From Jiangella muralis (GTDB taxonomy: Bacteria; Actinomycetota; Actinomycetes; Jiangellales; Jiangellaceae): 64,000 bases of DNA. The first letter of the stretch is position 1, and each line of letters starts with the position of its first letter. Shown one piece after another: positions 10,047 through 18,025 of the stretch. The DNA is taken from NCBI RefSeq assembly GCF_001270745.1, contig NZ_KQ434757.1, positions 260,981 through 324,980 on the forward strand. The letters run 5' to 3'. Position numbers and translations under genes: made by a program. Below the pieces are notes generated by a model, which saw only the letters and a program-made list of their open reading frames with translations, made no database searches and was not told the origin of the DNA.

Positions 10047-10073
10047 GGAACGGCGGCAAATGTACCGACCGTC
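10047..10073 (+). promoter_or_regulatory. Possible ECF-type promoter
   Basis: GGAAC (10047-10051) and CGTC (10070-10073) are separated by 18 bases, about 80 bases upstream of the sigma factor gene. This matches the general ECF promoter pattern (GGAAC plus CGTC), with slightly long spacing. Autoregulation is inferred from the pattern only. Confidence 0.35.
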
Positions 10074-10154
10074 GGGCACCCGCGTGGGCGGTGCGGGAGA
10101 TTCCCGCCGGACGGACGATGCAGCGGATCGGCCACCCCGCCACGTCTGAGAGAC

Positions 10155-10640
10155 ATGGGCGTGGACTTCCACGAGTACGTGGTCACGCGGCGGCAGCCGC
10201 TGCTGCGTCTGGCCTACCTGCTCACCGGCGACCCGCACCTCGCCGAGGACGTCGTCCAGACGGCGCTGCTGCGGGCGTTCCGGCAGTGGCGACGGGTGAG
10301 CCGGGCCGACCAGCCCGACGCCTACGTGCGGCGCATGGTCGTCAACGCCTACGTCGACGGGAAGCGGCGGCGCAGCTCCACCGAGGCGCCCACCGCGCCG
10401 GTCGACCTGCCCGCCGTCGCGACCGGGGCCGACCACAGCGACGCCCACGCCGAACGGACGGTCATGTGGACCGCCCTCGCCGGGCTGCCTCGGGTGCAGC
10501 GGGCGGTGCTGGTGCTGCGGTTCTACGAGGACCTCGACGACGCCCGCATCGCCGAGCTACTGGGCAGCACCCCGTCGACGGTCCGGTCGAACGCGTCCCG
10601 GGCCCTGGCGACGCTGCGGAAGGAGTGGACCCGTGTCTGA
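10155..10640 (+). CDS. ECF RNA polymerase sigma factor (SigE-family type)
   Basis: A 161-residue extracytoplasmic-function sigma factor. Region 2 (about residues 8-75) contains LLRLAYLLTGDPHLAEDVVQTALLRAFRQW. Region 4 (about 105-158) contains LPRVQRAVLVLRFYEDLDDARIAELLGSTPSTVRSNASRALATLR, the helix-turn-helix that reads the -35 box. It resembles the actinobacterial SigE/SigM family TIGR02983. The ATG at 10155 follows a GAGAG site. It overlaps the next gene by eight bases, so the downstream membrane protein is its likely partner or regulator. Confidence 0.9.
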   Translation: MGVDFHEYVVTRRQPLLRLAYLLTGDPHLAEDVVQTALLRAFRQWRRVSRADQPDAYVRRMVVNAYVDGKRRRSSTEAPTAPVDLPAVATGADHSDAHAERTVMWTALAGLPRVQRAVLVLRFYEDLDDARIAELLGSTPSTVRSNASRALATLRKEWTRV

Positions 10641-11517
10641 CACCGACCTCGAGACCGCGCTGCGGGCCACGCTGGCCGGCCGCGCGGCGGACGCCCCGGC
10701 GGGCGACGACCTCGCCGACACCGTCACCCGGGTGGGCACCGCGCGACGACGCCGGCGGCGGCTCGCGGGGGCGGCGGCGGTGATCGCGGTCGGCGCCGCG
10801 GCCGGGCTGGCTGGACGGGGCATCGTCCCGGTAGCCGGCGACGCCGAGCCCGTGCCGGCGGACACCCCGGCGGTCGGCAATCTGGTCACCTGCGGAGGCA
10901 CCTGGCCCGCGTTCGACCCCGCACTGCTCACCGAGCGGCCGGCGCTCGACCCGGAGAGCGACCTCGGCACCGCCGTCCGTACGACGGCGCGGCCGCCCAT
11001 CGCCGCGCGGCTGATCGACAGCTGGACGCTGGTCGACCACGTGGGATCGACTGCCTACCTGCTGATCTGGCTGGACGAGAGCGCTGAGGCCCGCAACATC
11101 GCGCCGAACGGCGTCGTCGAGGCGACCTACGAGCAGGCGGGCGACGGAAGCTGGTCGGCCCGAGGTACCGGTGAATGCCGGCCGGAGCGCTACTTCGACG
11201 ACGGCCTGGACCCGGTGGAGTGGCGGCTCCCCGGCGACCAGCCCTCGCCCGACGCCACGTCGGTGACGATCCTGGCCCACGAGATCGGCTGTTCCAGCGG
11301 CCAGCCCGCCGACGACCGGCTGGCCGAGCCGATCGTCGAGTACCACGAGGACACCGTCGACATCACGCTGAGGATCACGCCGCCCGAGGGCGAGGTCTTC
11401 ACCTGCATCGGCAACCCGGAGACCGCGGTCACCGTCGAGCTGGACGAGCCGCTCGGCGACCGTGAGCTGCGCGACGGCCTCTGGTATCCGCCGCGACCGG
11501 CGACCCCGGAACCCTAG
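10633..11517 (+). CDS. Membrane-anchored protein coupled to ECF sigma factor
   Basis: A 294-residue protein. A short cytoplasmic part ends in a run of Arg, one membrane helix follows (about residues 43-62), and the rest is extracytoplasmic with five Cys residues. No zinc-binding HxxxCxxC anti-sigma motif is present, so it is not a classical ZAS anti-sigma factor. Overlap with the sigma factor gene and the single-pass topology still suggest a sensor or anti-sigma role. The family is not recognised. Confidence 0.7.
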   Translation: MSDTDLETALRATLAGRAADAPAGDDLADTVTRVGTARRRRRRLAGAAAVIAVGAAAGLAGRGIVPVAGDAEPVPADTPAVGNLVTCGGTWPAFDPALLTERPALDPESDLGTAVRTTARPPIAARLIDSWTLVDHVGSTAYLLIWLDESAEARNIAPNGVVEATYEQAGDGSWSARGTGECRPERYFDDGLDPVEWRLPGDQPSPDATSVTILAHEIGCSSGQPADDRLAEPIVEYHEDTVDITLRITPPEGEVFTCIGNPETAVTVELDEPLGDRELRDGLWYPPRPATPEP

Positions 11518-11886
11518 TTTCGCTTGGTCTCCGAAACTCCGACACTCGGACCGAGTTTTGAAGCCGGTGGCGGCGCCTCGCCGGCCCGGCGCAACGGTGT
11601 GGGATCACTGTGCTTGCTGGGTGGCGTTGCTGTTGCCAGAGCAACAGTGATCGACCCCACCCGGCGCAGCGGATCCACACGGTGGGGTGGGGATCGTGTA
11701 ACGGTTCGCCGTTGTCCCGCAGTTCGCCGCTTTGCGGTAGTGGGCGGTCTCCGACGAACGCGGCAGACCCGGGCGCACGGTCGGCCAGCCAACGAGAGCC
11801 CGGGCCGACCGGGCTGGTCGGCAGTGCCAGGGCAGCCCGCGGCGATCAGCCCATCCCAACTGTGCAGATCACGAGGACTCGTTGCC
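11518..11886. other. Intergenic region between convergent genes
   Basis: About 370 bases contain no believable ORF. They hold a 7-bp hairpin directly after the upstream stop (AGTTTCG/CGAAACT, 11516-11538) and the 84-bp palindromic repeat listed separately at 11597-11680. The rest shows nothing recognisable. Confidence 0.6.
11597..11680. repeat. 84-bp dispersed palindromic repeat, copy 1
   Basis: An 84-base element with GATCACTGT and ACAGTGATC internal arms, nested stems around TGTTGCCAG, and GTGTGG/CCACAC-type ends. A second copy of the same length lies inverted at 48271-48354, with about ten mismatches by eye. No ORF is conserved, which suggests a REP- or MITE-like intergenic hairpin. Confidence 0.8.
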
Positions 11887-12426
11887 CTAGAGACCGAGGT
11901 CGGCCTGGGAGTAGGCGGCCCGGTACTCCAGCCCGGCCGCCTCGATGCGCTCCCGCGACCCGGTGTCCCGGTCGACGATCACCGCGACGGCGACGACGTC
12001 GGCGCCCGCTTCGCGCAGCGCCTCGACCGCCGTCAGCACGCTGCCACCGGTGGTCGAGGTGTCCTCGACGGCGAGGACGCGGCGCCCGGTGACGTCCGGG
12101 CCCTCGATGCGGCGGCGGAGGCCATGCTGCTTGGCGTCCTTGCGCACGACGAACGCGTCGAGCGACTGACCGGCGGCGGAGGCGGCGTGCAGCATGGACG
12201 TGGCGACGGGGTCGGCGCCGAGCGTGAGCCCGCCCACGGCGTCGAAGGCGAGGTCGGCCGTGAGGTCGCGCATGACCAGTCCGACCAGTGGCGCGGCGGC
12301 CCCGTCGAGCGTGATGCGGCGCAGGTCGACGTAGTAGTCGGCCTCCTTGCCCGACGACAGCACGACCCGGCCGTGCACGACGGCCTTCTCGACGATGTGG
12401 CGGCGCAGCTCATCCCAGGCACTCAC
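11887..12426 (-). CDS. pyrE: Orotate phosphoribosyltransferase
   Basis: A 179-residue type I phosphoribosyltransferase that joins orotate and PRPP to make OMP in de novo pyrimidine synthesis. The PRPP-binding loop is RVLAVEDTSTTGGSVLTAVEALREAGA (about residues 110-136). The flexible catalytic segment KDAKQHGLRRRIEG and the N-terminal SSGKEADYYVDLRRITLDG are both typical. The GTG at 12426 was chosen since MSAWDELRRHI is the expected N-terminus. The frame is open far upstream but only as a shadow. It is divergent from the gene starting at 12457, with 30 bases between them. Confidence 0.95.
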   Translation of the reverse strand: MSAWDELRRHIVEKAVVHGRVVLSSGKEADYYVDLRRITLDGAAAPLVGLVMRDLTADLAFDAVGGLTLGADPVATSMLHAASAAGQSLDAFVVRKDAKQHGLRRRIEGPDVTGRRVLAVEDTSTTGGSVLTAVEALREAGADVVAVAVIVDRDTGSRERIEAAGLEYRAAYSQADLGL

Positions 12427-12456
12427 GAGGCACGAGCGTACGGCAGGCTGTTCGGC

Positions 12457-13092
12457 GTGCAGCCCGGAGCCGTCGTCGTCGTGTCCGGACCGCTCGGCCC
12501 GTGGGCCGGCGGGCCGCGACCCAGCAGCGTCCCCTACCCGGTCGTCGTCGCGGCGCCGGTGGCCGAACGCCGGCCGTACGCGGTCAGCTGGCTGGCCGAC
12601 GCCGCGCGCCGACTGCTCGCGGCCACGCCCGCGTCGCCGCTGGTCCTGGTCGCGCATGGGACCGCCGGGCCACTGCTGCCGGCGCTGGCCCGGGCGCAGC
12701 GGGCGGCCGGACGACGCGTCGGCGGCTACGTGTTCGCCGACGCCACGCTGCCGCGGCCCGGTGCGCCGTCGCATCTGGACCTGCTCCGCGCCGCCGACGG
12801 CCCCGCCGCCGACGCCGCCCACGACGCCCTGCACGGGAGCGGCGCGGTCTGGCCGCCGGACGCCGCGCACCCGGGCGACCACGACTTCTGGACCGAGCGG
12901 CTGCCGCCGGCGCCGGACTGGCCCGACGCGCCGTGCGGCTACCTGCACACCGGCGCCGCCGTCCCCGGCGTCGGCCCGGGCGGCTTCTGGGCCCGGTCGG
13001 CGGCGGCCCGCGGCTGGCCGGTGCACACGATGGCCGGCGGCGACGACGTGACGGCCGCGCTGGCCGGGGTGATCGACGCCCTGCCGGGGTGA
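12457..13092 (+). CDS. Alpha/beta-hydrolase-like protein
   Basis: A 211-residue protein. The fold is suggested by VVVVSGPLGPW, the strand-helix SPLVLVAHGTAGPLLPALARAQ (residue after the nucleophile-elbow His is Gly, so GHSxG is replaced by AHGTAG) and GGYVFADATLP. Because the catalytic Ser is not evident, it may be inactive or use another mechanism. The start is uncertain: GTG at 12457 or at 12481 would both work. pyrE diverges upstream and the VanZ-like gene follows 33 bases downstream. Confidence 0.6.
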   Translation: MQPGAVVVVSGPLGPWAGGPRPSSVPYPVVVAAPVAERRPYAVSWLADAARRLLAATPASPLVLVAHGTAGPLLPALARAQRAAGRRVGGYVFADATLPRPGAPSHLDLLRAADGPAADAAHDALHGSGAVWPPDAAHPGDHDFWTERLPPAPDWPDAPCGYLHTGAAVPGVGPGGFWARSAAARGWPVHTMAGGDDVTAALAGVIDALPG

Positions 13093-13125
13093 CCCGATCG
13101 CGCGGCGGCGTTCGCGATCTACGGC

Positions 13126-14097
13126 ATGGCGCTGGTGGCGTACACGCTGCTGCCGTGGCCGGAGTCGGACTGGTGCGCCGCGCACGAGGCGCCGCCGGTG
13201 CAGTGGCGGCCGTTCCACTCGATCGACGACATCGTCAACGACACCTCCGGGCTGTCGCTGCTGGCCCGGCTGGAGAGCGCGGCCGTCCTGCAGGTCGTCT
13301 TCAACGTCGTGCTGTTCGTGCCGTGGGGGCTGTTCCTGCGCCGGTTCTTCGGCCGCGGCATCGGGCTGACGGTGTTCGGCGGGGCCGCGGTGTCGGTGCT
13401 GATCGAGGTCACCCAGGGCACCGGCGTGTTCGGGCTGGCCGGCTGCGTCTACCGGGTGGCCGATGTCGACGACGTGCTGACGAACACGGCCGGCGCGGCG
13501 ATCGGCGCGCTGCTGGCGCCGGTGCTGCTGCGCTGGATGCCCGGCCAGGAGCTGCGGCGGACCCGCGGCGAGCCGCGCCCCGTCACCCGCACCCGGCGGC
13601 TGCTCGGCATGGTGGTCGACCTCGCCGCGTACACCGCCGTGGCGGCCGTCGTCGCCACCGCCTACCGGGCCTACGTCCTCTACGGCCGCGGCGACACACT
13701 GCCTCCGGACGACGCCTGGGGCGACCACGCGGTGCCATCGATGGTCGCGTTCGTGCTGGTGGTACTGGTCCCGGCGGTGTCCGGGTCGGGCGCATCGCTG
13801 GGCCAGCGCGCGCTCTGGCTGGCGCCGCGGTGGCCGGACGGCGCCGTCCACCGGTCCCGGGCGCTGGCGCGGTCGCTGTGCGGGTTCGGCCTCTACGGCC
13901 TGCTCGACGTGGTCAGCGCGCTGCCACCGCTCGGCGCCGGCGGGACCGACGTCGCGGCGTCGCTGACGAACGTCGTCATCGTCGTGTCCGGGCTGGCGGT
14001 GCTGTTCGGCGGGCCGCGCGGGCTGTCGTTCCGGCTGGCCGGCGCGCGGGTGGCCGACGCCCGCACGGAGGCCGCGGAGGTCGCGGTCGCGCGCTGA
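13126..14097 (+). CDS. VanZ-like / RDD-like membrane protein
   Basis: A 323-residue integral membrane protein. The N-terminal half matches the VanZ family: LLPWPESD near the start, PFHSIDDIVND, VVFNVVLFVPWGLFLRRFF, LIEVTQGTGVFGLAG and ADVDDVLTNTAGAAIGALL. The C-terminal half adds an RDD-type helical block (LLGMVVDLAAYTAV, SLGQRALWLAPRW). The first membrane helix begins before the ATG: codons directly after the previous stop (13090-13092) read AAAFAIYG in frame. A non-standard start or an error at that stop is therefore possible. Confidence 0.75.
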   Translation: MALVAYTLLPWPESDWCAAHEAPPVQWRPFHSIDDIVNDTSGLSLLARLESAAVLQVVFNVVLFVPWGLFLRRFFGRGIGLTVFGGAAVSVLIEVTQGTGVFGLAGCVYRVADVDDVLTNTAGAAIGALLAPVLLRWMPGQELRRTRGEPRPVTRTRRLLGMVVDLAAYTAVAAVVATAYRAYVLYGRGDTLPPDDAWGDHAVPSMVAFVLVVLVPAVSGSGASLGQRALWLAPRWPDGAVHRSRALARSLCGFGLYGLLDVVSALPPLGAGGTDVAASLTNVVIVVSGLAVLFGGPRGLSFRLAGARVADARTEAAEVAVAR

Positions 14098-14859
14098 TCA
14101 GCGCCGGCGGGCCGGGTGCCGCTGCCCGAGGCCGAGCACCAGGCTCCGTGGCAGCCGCGGCAGCGCGGCCGCCGCCACCTTGTAGATCGCGCCGGGGACG
14201 GACACCACCTTCTGCCGCCGCAGGTCCTTCAGCCCGGCGGCGACCACGGCGTCGGCGTCGAGCCACATCCAGGACGGCAGCCCGGACATGTTCAGCTGGG
14301 CGCGGTCGTGGAACTCGGTGCGAACGAACCCCGGCGCCAGCGCCATCACCTGGACGCCGGTGCCGCGCAACTGCGGCGCGAGGCCCTCGCTGAACGCCGT
14401 CACCCAGGCCTTCGCCGCGCTGTACGTGCTGCGCGGCACCCAGCCGGCGACGGAGCTGACGTTGACGACGGCGCCCCGGCCGCGCTCGACCATGCCGGGC
14501 AGTGCGGCGTGCGTCAGCCGCAGCACCGCACGGACCAGCACATCCAGCAGGTACTCCTCGTCGGCGACGTCGTTGCTGAGGAACCGGCCGCGGGACGCGA
14601 AGCCGGCGTTGTTGACCAGCAGGTCGACCGGGCGGCCGGCATCGCGTAGCCGCCGCTCCACCGTCTCGGCGCCGGTCGCGAGGTCGGCCGGCAGCACCTC
14701 GGCGCCCACGCCGTAGGCGCCGCGTAGCTCGCCGGCGACGGCCTGCAGCCGGGCCTCGTCACGCGACACGAGAACGACGTCGTGGCCACGTGCCGCGAGC
14801 GCCCGGACGAAGGCCAGCCCGATGCCCGCTGTGGGCCCGGTGACGAGTGCCGTTGCCAT
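14098..14859 (-). CDS. Short-chain dehydrogenase/reductase
   Basis: A 253-residue SDR. The cofactor motif is TGPTAGIGLAFVRAL (TGxxxGIG), followed by LLVNNAGFASRG, the catalytic Ser in VVNVSSVAGW and YSAAK with Tyr and Lys. The acidic/basic pattern after beta-2 (VSRDEARL) favours NADP(H). The Trp-rich part late in the protein and the C-terminal PRLPRSLVLGLGQRHPARRR tail resemble lipid- or steroid-acting SDRs of the DltE/YqjQ type. Its stop codon abuts that of the convergent VanZ-like gene. Confidence 0.88.
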   Translation of the reverse strand: MATALVTGPTAGIGLAFVRALAARGHDVVLVSRDEARLQAVAGELRGAYGVGAEVLPADLATGAETVERRLRDAGRPVDLLVNNAGFASRGRFLSNDVADEEYLLDVLVRAVLRLTHAALPGMVERGRGAVVNVSSVAGWVPRSTYSAAKAWVTAFSEGLAPQLRGTGVQVMALAPGFVRTEFHDRAQLNMSGLPSWMWLDADAVVAAGLKDLRRQKVVSVPGAIYKVAAAALPRLPRSLVLGLGQRHPARRR

Positions 14860-14969
14860 GCGCGGAACCCTACGCCGCCGACCACGATGCGAGACCGGCG
14901 GCCGATTCGGCTTACATCGCGACGATCATGGCCCCACATCGGTCATTGCGGTCGATAAGGTCATGATTC

Positions 14970-16409
14970 GTGAGCGATCTTCCCCACCCCGCCGTAGCCG
15001 ACGCCGCCCGCTACTTCGACACGTGGGTCGCCTTCCGGCAGCAGTACGACCGCGTCCCCGGCATCCAGGCCGCGGTGCTCCACGAGGACAAACTGTTGCT
15101 GTCCACCGCGCACGGGCTCGCCGACGTCGAGCACCACGCCGCACTGACCCCGCAGCACCTGTTCCGGATCGCGTCGCACTCGAAGACGTTCACGGCCACC
15201 GCGGTCCTGCAGCTGGCCGAGCGCGAGCAGTTGCGCCTGGACGACCAGGCGGTGCGGTGGCTGCCGTTCCTGCGCGGCACGCCACTGGCCGCCGTGACGG
15301 TACGCGAGTTACTCGGCCACGGCGGCGGCGTGGTCCGCGACAGCCGCGACGGCGACTTCTGGCAACTGGCGCACGCGTTCCCCGACGAGGACCGGCTGCG
15401 CGACATCCTGCTCGACGACGGCGCCGGCGTGCTGCCCGCGAACGAGCGGTTCAAGTACTCCAACATCGGCTACTCGATGCTGGGCCTGATCGTCGCGGCG
15501 GCGTCAGGACAGCCGTATCACGTGTTCGTCCAGGAGAACATCGTCGAGGCGCTGTCGCTGGAGAACACCGGCCCCGAGTACGACCCGGCCCGCGCGGGCG
15601 ACTACGCCACCGGCTACACCGCGCTGTCCTACGCCGACCACCGCATCCCGATCGACCACGTCGACACCGCGGCGATGGCGGCGGCCACCGGGTTCTTCAG
15701 CACCGCCGAGGACCTCGTCCACTACGTCGCGGCGCACTTCCACGGCGACACCCGGCTGGTGTCCGACGCGACGAAGCGGCTCATGCAGCGCGCGGAGTGG
15801 AAGGTCGAGGGCCGCGGCGACGCCGAGTACGGGCTCGGCTTCGGCCGCGTCATGGTCGGCGACCGGCTGGTGTTCGGCCACGGCGGCGGCTACCCGGGGC
15901 ACATCACCCGGACGTCCTTCGACCCGGCCGGCCGGCTGGCCGTCTCGGTGCTCACCAACGCGATCGACGGGCCCGCGCAGGCGCTCGCCGACGGGCTGAT
16001 CCGGCTGGTGAACCTAGCGCAGGCCGCGAGCCCGCAGCTGGCGCCGTCGTCGGCCGACCTGACCCGGTTCACCGGGCGGTACGCCAGCATGTGGCGGGTG
16101 TTCGACGTCGTCGACCTCGCCGGCCGGCTCTACCTGCTGGACCCGACCGACCGCGATCCCACCGAGGAGCCGATGCGCCTCGCCGTCGTCGACGACCACA
16201 CACTGCGGATCGCCGGCGGCACCGGCTACGCGCCCGTCGGCGAGACCATCCGGTACCGATTCGGCGTCGACGGCGTCGCCTCGGTGCAGGCCTTCGCCAT
16301 GACCGCGCACCCGATCGACCGCGTGGCCCAGGCGGTGCGCACGCGCGACCGCGTCTCCCCGGGCACGCCGCTGGTCACGAATGGTGCCGGCGACGCTCCC
16401 GCGAGATGA
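14970..16409 (+). CDS. Serine hydrolase, beta-lactamase/PBP4* family
   Basis: A 479-residue class C beta-lactamase-fold hydrolase. The nucleophile motif is S69-H-S-K72, the second motif Y163-S-N, and the third is FGHGGGYPGH replacing KTG, as in esterase/D-aminopeptidase relatives (EstB, FlpA, Alp). A C-terminal lipocalin-like domain (from about residue 365, LTRFTGRYASMWRVFD) resembles the D-aminopeptidase/DUF3471 type. No signal peptide is visible, so it is likely cytosolic. The GTG at 14970 begins MSDLPHPAVADAARYF. The upstream 110 bases hold no clear ribosome site. Confidence 0.85.
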   Translation: MSDLPHPAVADAARYFDTWVAFRQQYDRVPGIQAAVLHEDKLLLSTAHGLADVEHHAALTPQHLFRIASHSKTFTATAVLQLAEREQLRLDDQAVRWLPFLRGTPLAAVTVRELLGHGGGVVRDSRDGDFWQLAHAFPDEDRLRDILLDDGAGVLPANERFKYSNIGYSMLGLIVAAASGQPYHVFVQENIVEALSLENTGPEYDPARAGDYATGYTALSYADHRIPIDHVDTAAMAAATGFFSTAEDLVHYVAAHFHGDTRLVSDATKRLMQRAEWKVEGRGDAEYGLGFGRVMVGDRLVFGHGGGYPGHITRTSFDPAGRLAVSVLTNAIDGPAQALADGLIRLVNLAQAASPQLAPSSADLTRFTGRYASMWRVFDVVDLAGRLYLLDPTDRDPTEEPMRLAVVDDHTLRIAGGTGYAPVGETIRYRFGVDGVASVQAFAMTAHPIDRVAQAVRTRDRVSPGTPLVTNGAGDAPAR

Positions 16410-16464
16410 GCTCGCAGACGGCCCACAGCAGGGGCAGGGCAAGGACAACGAGGGTCGAGGTCAT
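16375..16464 (-). CDS. Possible 29-residue membrane peptide
   Basis: The frame starts MTSTLVVLALPLLWAVCEL and ends ISRERRRHHS, a single hydrophobic helix with a basic tail. It follows the small Cys-rich gene on the same strand by about 15 bases and overlaps the 3' end of the serine hydrolase gene. The ribosome site is weak. It could be a real small membrane peptide or chance. Confidence 0.25.
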   Translation of the reverse strand: MTSTLVVLALPLLWAVCELISRERRRHHS

Positions 16465-16478
16465 CTCACTCACCGGGT

Positions 16479-16706
16479 TCAGAACCGCGAGTGCGGTTCG
16501 GGACGGGTCAGGCCGTCGCTCCACTGGCCGGCCCACGCCGCCGCGGGGCAGGGCCAGCTCTCTCCACACTCGCGGCACGCGCGGTGCAGCATCCAGCGAC
16601 GGCCCGGAACGTGGTCGTGCAGCAGCCGGGAGGCGTAAGCGTCCACCTCATCAGCGGTCCAGTCGACGAGGCCGTACCCGTGCGCTCGGGCCGTGAAGCG
16701 GGCCAT
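16479..16706 (-). CDS. Small Cys-containing hypothetical protein
   Basis: A 75-residue protein with the motif CRECGESWPC, a CxxC plus a third Cys that could bind zinc, followed by AAAWAGQWSDGL. Similar small proteins often lie beside XRE/DUF397 genes in actinomycetes. The ATG at 16706 has GGAGGAGAG directly before it at good spacing. It is divergent from the XRE regulator gene at 16949. Function unknown. Confidence 0.65.
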   Translation of the reverse strand: MARFTARAHGYGLVDWTADEVDAYASRLLHDHVPGRRWMLHRACRECGESWPCPAAAWAGQWSDGLTRPEPHSRF

Positions 16707-16948
16707 CTCTCCTCCGTCGTGCCGGGCCTCGGGGAGGCCCGTGCTCCGGGCTCGTCCGCGCCCGTTCGAGGCGGGCGGCGGACCGGGACGTGGCACGGCT
16801 ACGCCACGGCTTGGATCAGCCGTATCGCTGCGCCATAGCCCTTGGCGAAGTATCGTGCATGATCTGAGCCACCCGCGGGAACAATCTGGGTGTCACGCCC
16901 GCCACCTGTGACGCCGTCCGCGACTTTGTGACATCGCCAGGAGATGCC

Positions 16949-17755
16949 GTGACAGACCATGATCCGGATTCCGCGGCCGCCTTTTTCGGTGGTGAGCTGG
17001 CGCGTGCGCGTCACCGTGCCGGTCTCACCCAAGAACAGTTGGCGGAAAAGCTCAACTACTCGCGCGGGGCCGTCGCTAATGTGGAAACTGCGCAGCGGCC
17101 TCCGCAGCGAGAGTTCGCGGAACGTTGCGATGAGATCCTGGGAACCGACGGCCTCCTCGTCCGCGCTTGGAAGATGGTGAGCCGCGAGTCGGTGCCCGCG
17201 AAGTATCGAGGGTTCATCGAGGAGGAAGAACGGGCAAAGTCGATCCACACCTACGAGCAGACATTCCCGCCCGGACTCCTGCAGACACAAGCGTATGCAC
17301 GTGAACTCCTGGCGGGCGTCAGGATGGCCTATGACAACCACGTCGACACCCAGGTCGAAGCCCGGATGCGGCGGCAGGAGATCCTCCGCCGCGATGATCC
17401 ACCGAGGCTACGAGCGGTCATCGACGAGGCCGCGCTCCGCCGGATGATCGGTGGACCGGACGTCATGAGAGATCAACTGCAATACCTGCTCAAAATGGGC
17501 GAGATGCGGCATATCACCATTCAGGTGATCCCATTCGTCGCGGGAGCGCACGCCGCGCTGAACGGGCAAATGACGATCTTCGACCGCCTGAACGGGCAGC
17601 CGGTGTTGTATTACGAGGGCCCCACCGGGGGTCACCTCATGACGGACAGCGGGGTCGTGGGAGACGCCGTGGACCGGATGGATGTGCTCCGGGCCCAGGC
17701 GTTGTCACCAGATGAATCGGCGGATCTGATCCGCCAAACAATGGAGGAACCATGA
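16949..17755 (+). CDS. XRE-family regulator with DUF5753 domain
   Basis: A 268-residue transcription factor. An N-terminal helix-turn-helix spans about residues 15-65 (LARARHRAGLTQEQLAEKLNYSRGAVANVETAQRPP), and a C-terminal DUF5753 ligand-like domain follows (IHTYEQTFPPGLLQTQAYARELL, then VIPFVAGAHAALNGQMTIFD). The GTG at 16949 was chosen because AGGAGA lies five bases upstream. The frame opens 21 bases earlier without a better site. GTGAC/GTCAC half-sites upstream (16890-16935) may be its own operator. It is coupled to the DUF397 gene by an ATGA overlap. In Streptomyces such pairs (WhiJ-like) affect development and antibiotic production. Confidence 0.88.
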   Translation: MTDHDPDSAAAFFGGELARARHRAGLTQEQLAEKLNYSRGAVANVETAQRPPQREFAERCDEILGTDGLLVRAWKMVSRESVPAKYRGFIEEEERAKSIHTYEQTFPPGLLQTQAYARELLAGVRMAYDNHVDTQVEARMRRQEILRRDDPPRLRAVIDEAALRRMIGGPDVMRDQLQYLLKMGEMRHITIQVIPFVAGAHAALNGQMTIFDRLNGQPVLYYEGPTGGHLMTDSGVVGDAVDRMDVLRAQALSPDESADLIRQTMEEP

Positions 17756-17961
17756 ACGAGGTGTCGGAGCTGGCCGGCGCCGTGTGGCGCAAGTCCAGCT
17801 ACAGCAACGGCGATGGTGGACAGTGCGTCGAGATCACGTCGCTGTCGGACGGCGGCATGGCTGTGCGCGACAGCAAGAATCCCAACGGTGGAATTCTGAA
17901 GTTCACCGCTGGTGAGTGGTCGGCGTTCGTGATGGGCGCGAAGGCCGGCGAGTTCGGCTGA
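17752..17961 (+). CDS. DUF397 protein
   Basis: A 69-residue DUF397 protein with the family core VWRKSSYSNGDGGQCVEI, VAVRDSKNP-like AVRDSKNPNGG and FTAGEWSAFV. It overlaps the XRE gene by four bases. In the WhiJ/AbaA-like systems of streptomycetes the DUF397 partner is thought to antagonise or sequester the XRE regulator. The lower GC of this pair compared with its neighbours fits a mobile, frequently exchanged module. Confidence 0.9.
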   Translation: MNEVSELAGAVWRKSSYSNGDGGQCVEITSLSDGGMAVRDSKNPNGGILKFTAGEWSAFVMGAKAGEFG

Positions 17962-17976
17962 AACCGAGCGACGTCC

Positions 17977-18012
17977 GACCGCCCCCGCAGCCAACCGGCC
18001 GCGGGGGCGGTC
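17977..18012 (+). terminator. Hairpin after DUF397 gene
   Basis: A perfect 12-bp stem (GACCGCCCCCGC with GCGGGGGCGGTC) and a 12-base loop, 15 bases after the DUF397 stop. No T-tract. Confidence 0.75.
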
Positions 18013-18025
18013 CTACCATGCGGGC

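Noticed and set aside
10633..11517. Classical zinc anti-sigma factor
   Set aside because: No HxxxCxxC motif in the cytoplasmic part; only the gene overlap supports a regulatory role.
11887..13851. 654-codon frame containing pyrE as a fusion protein
   Set aside because: The part upstream of the GTG at 12426 is antisense to the hydrolase and VanZ-like genes and is His/Arg/Gln-rich noise.
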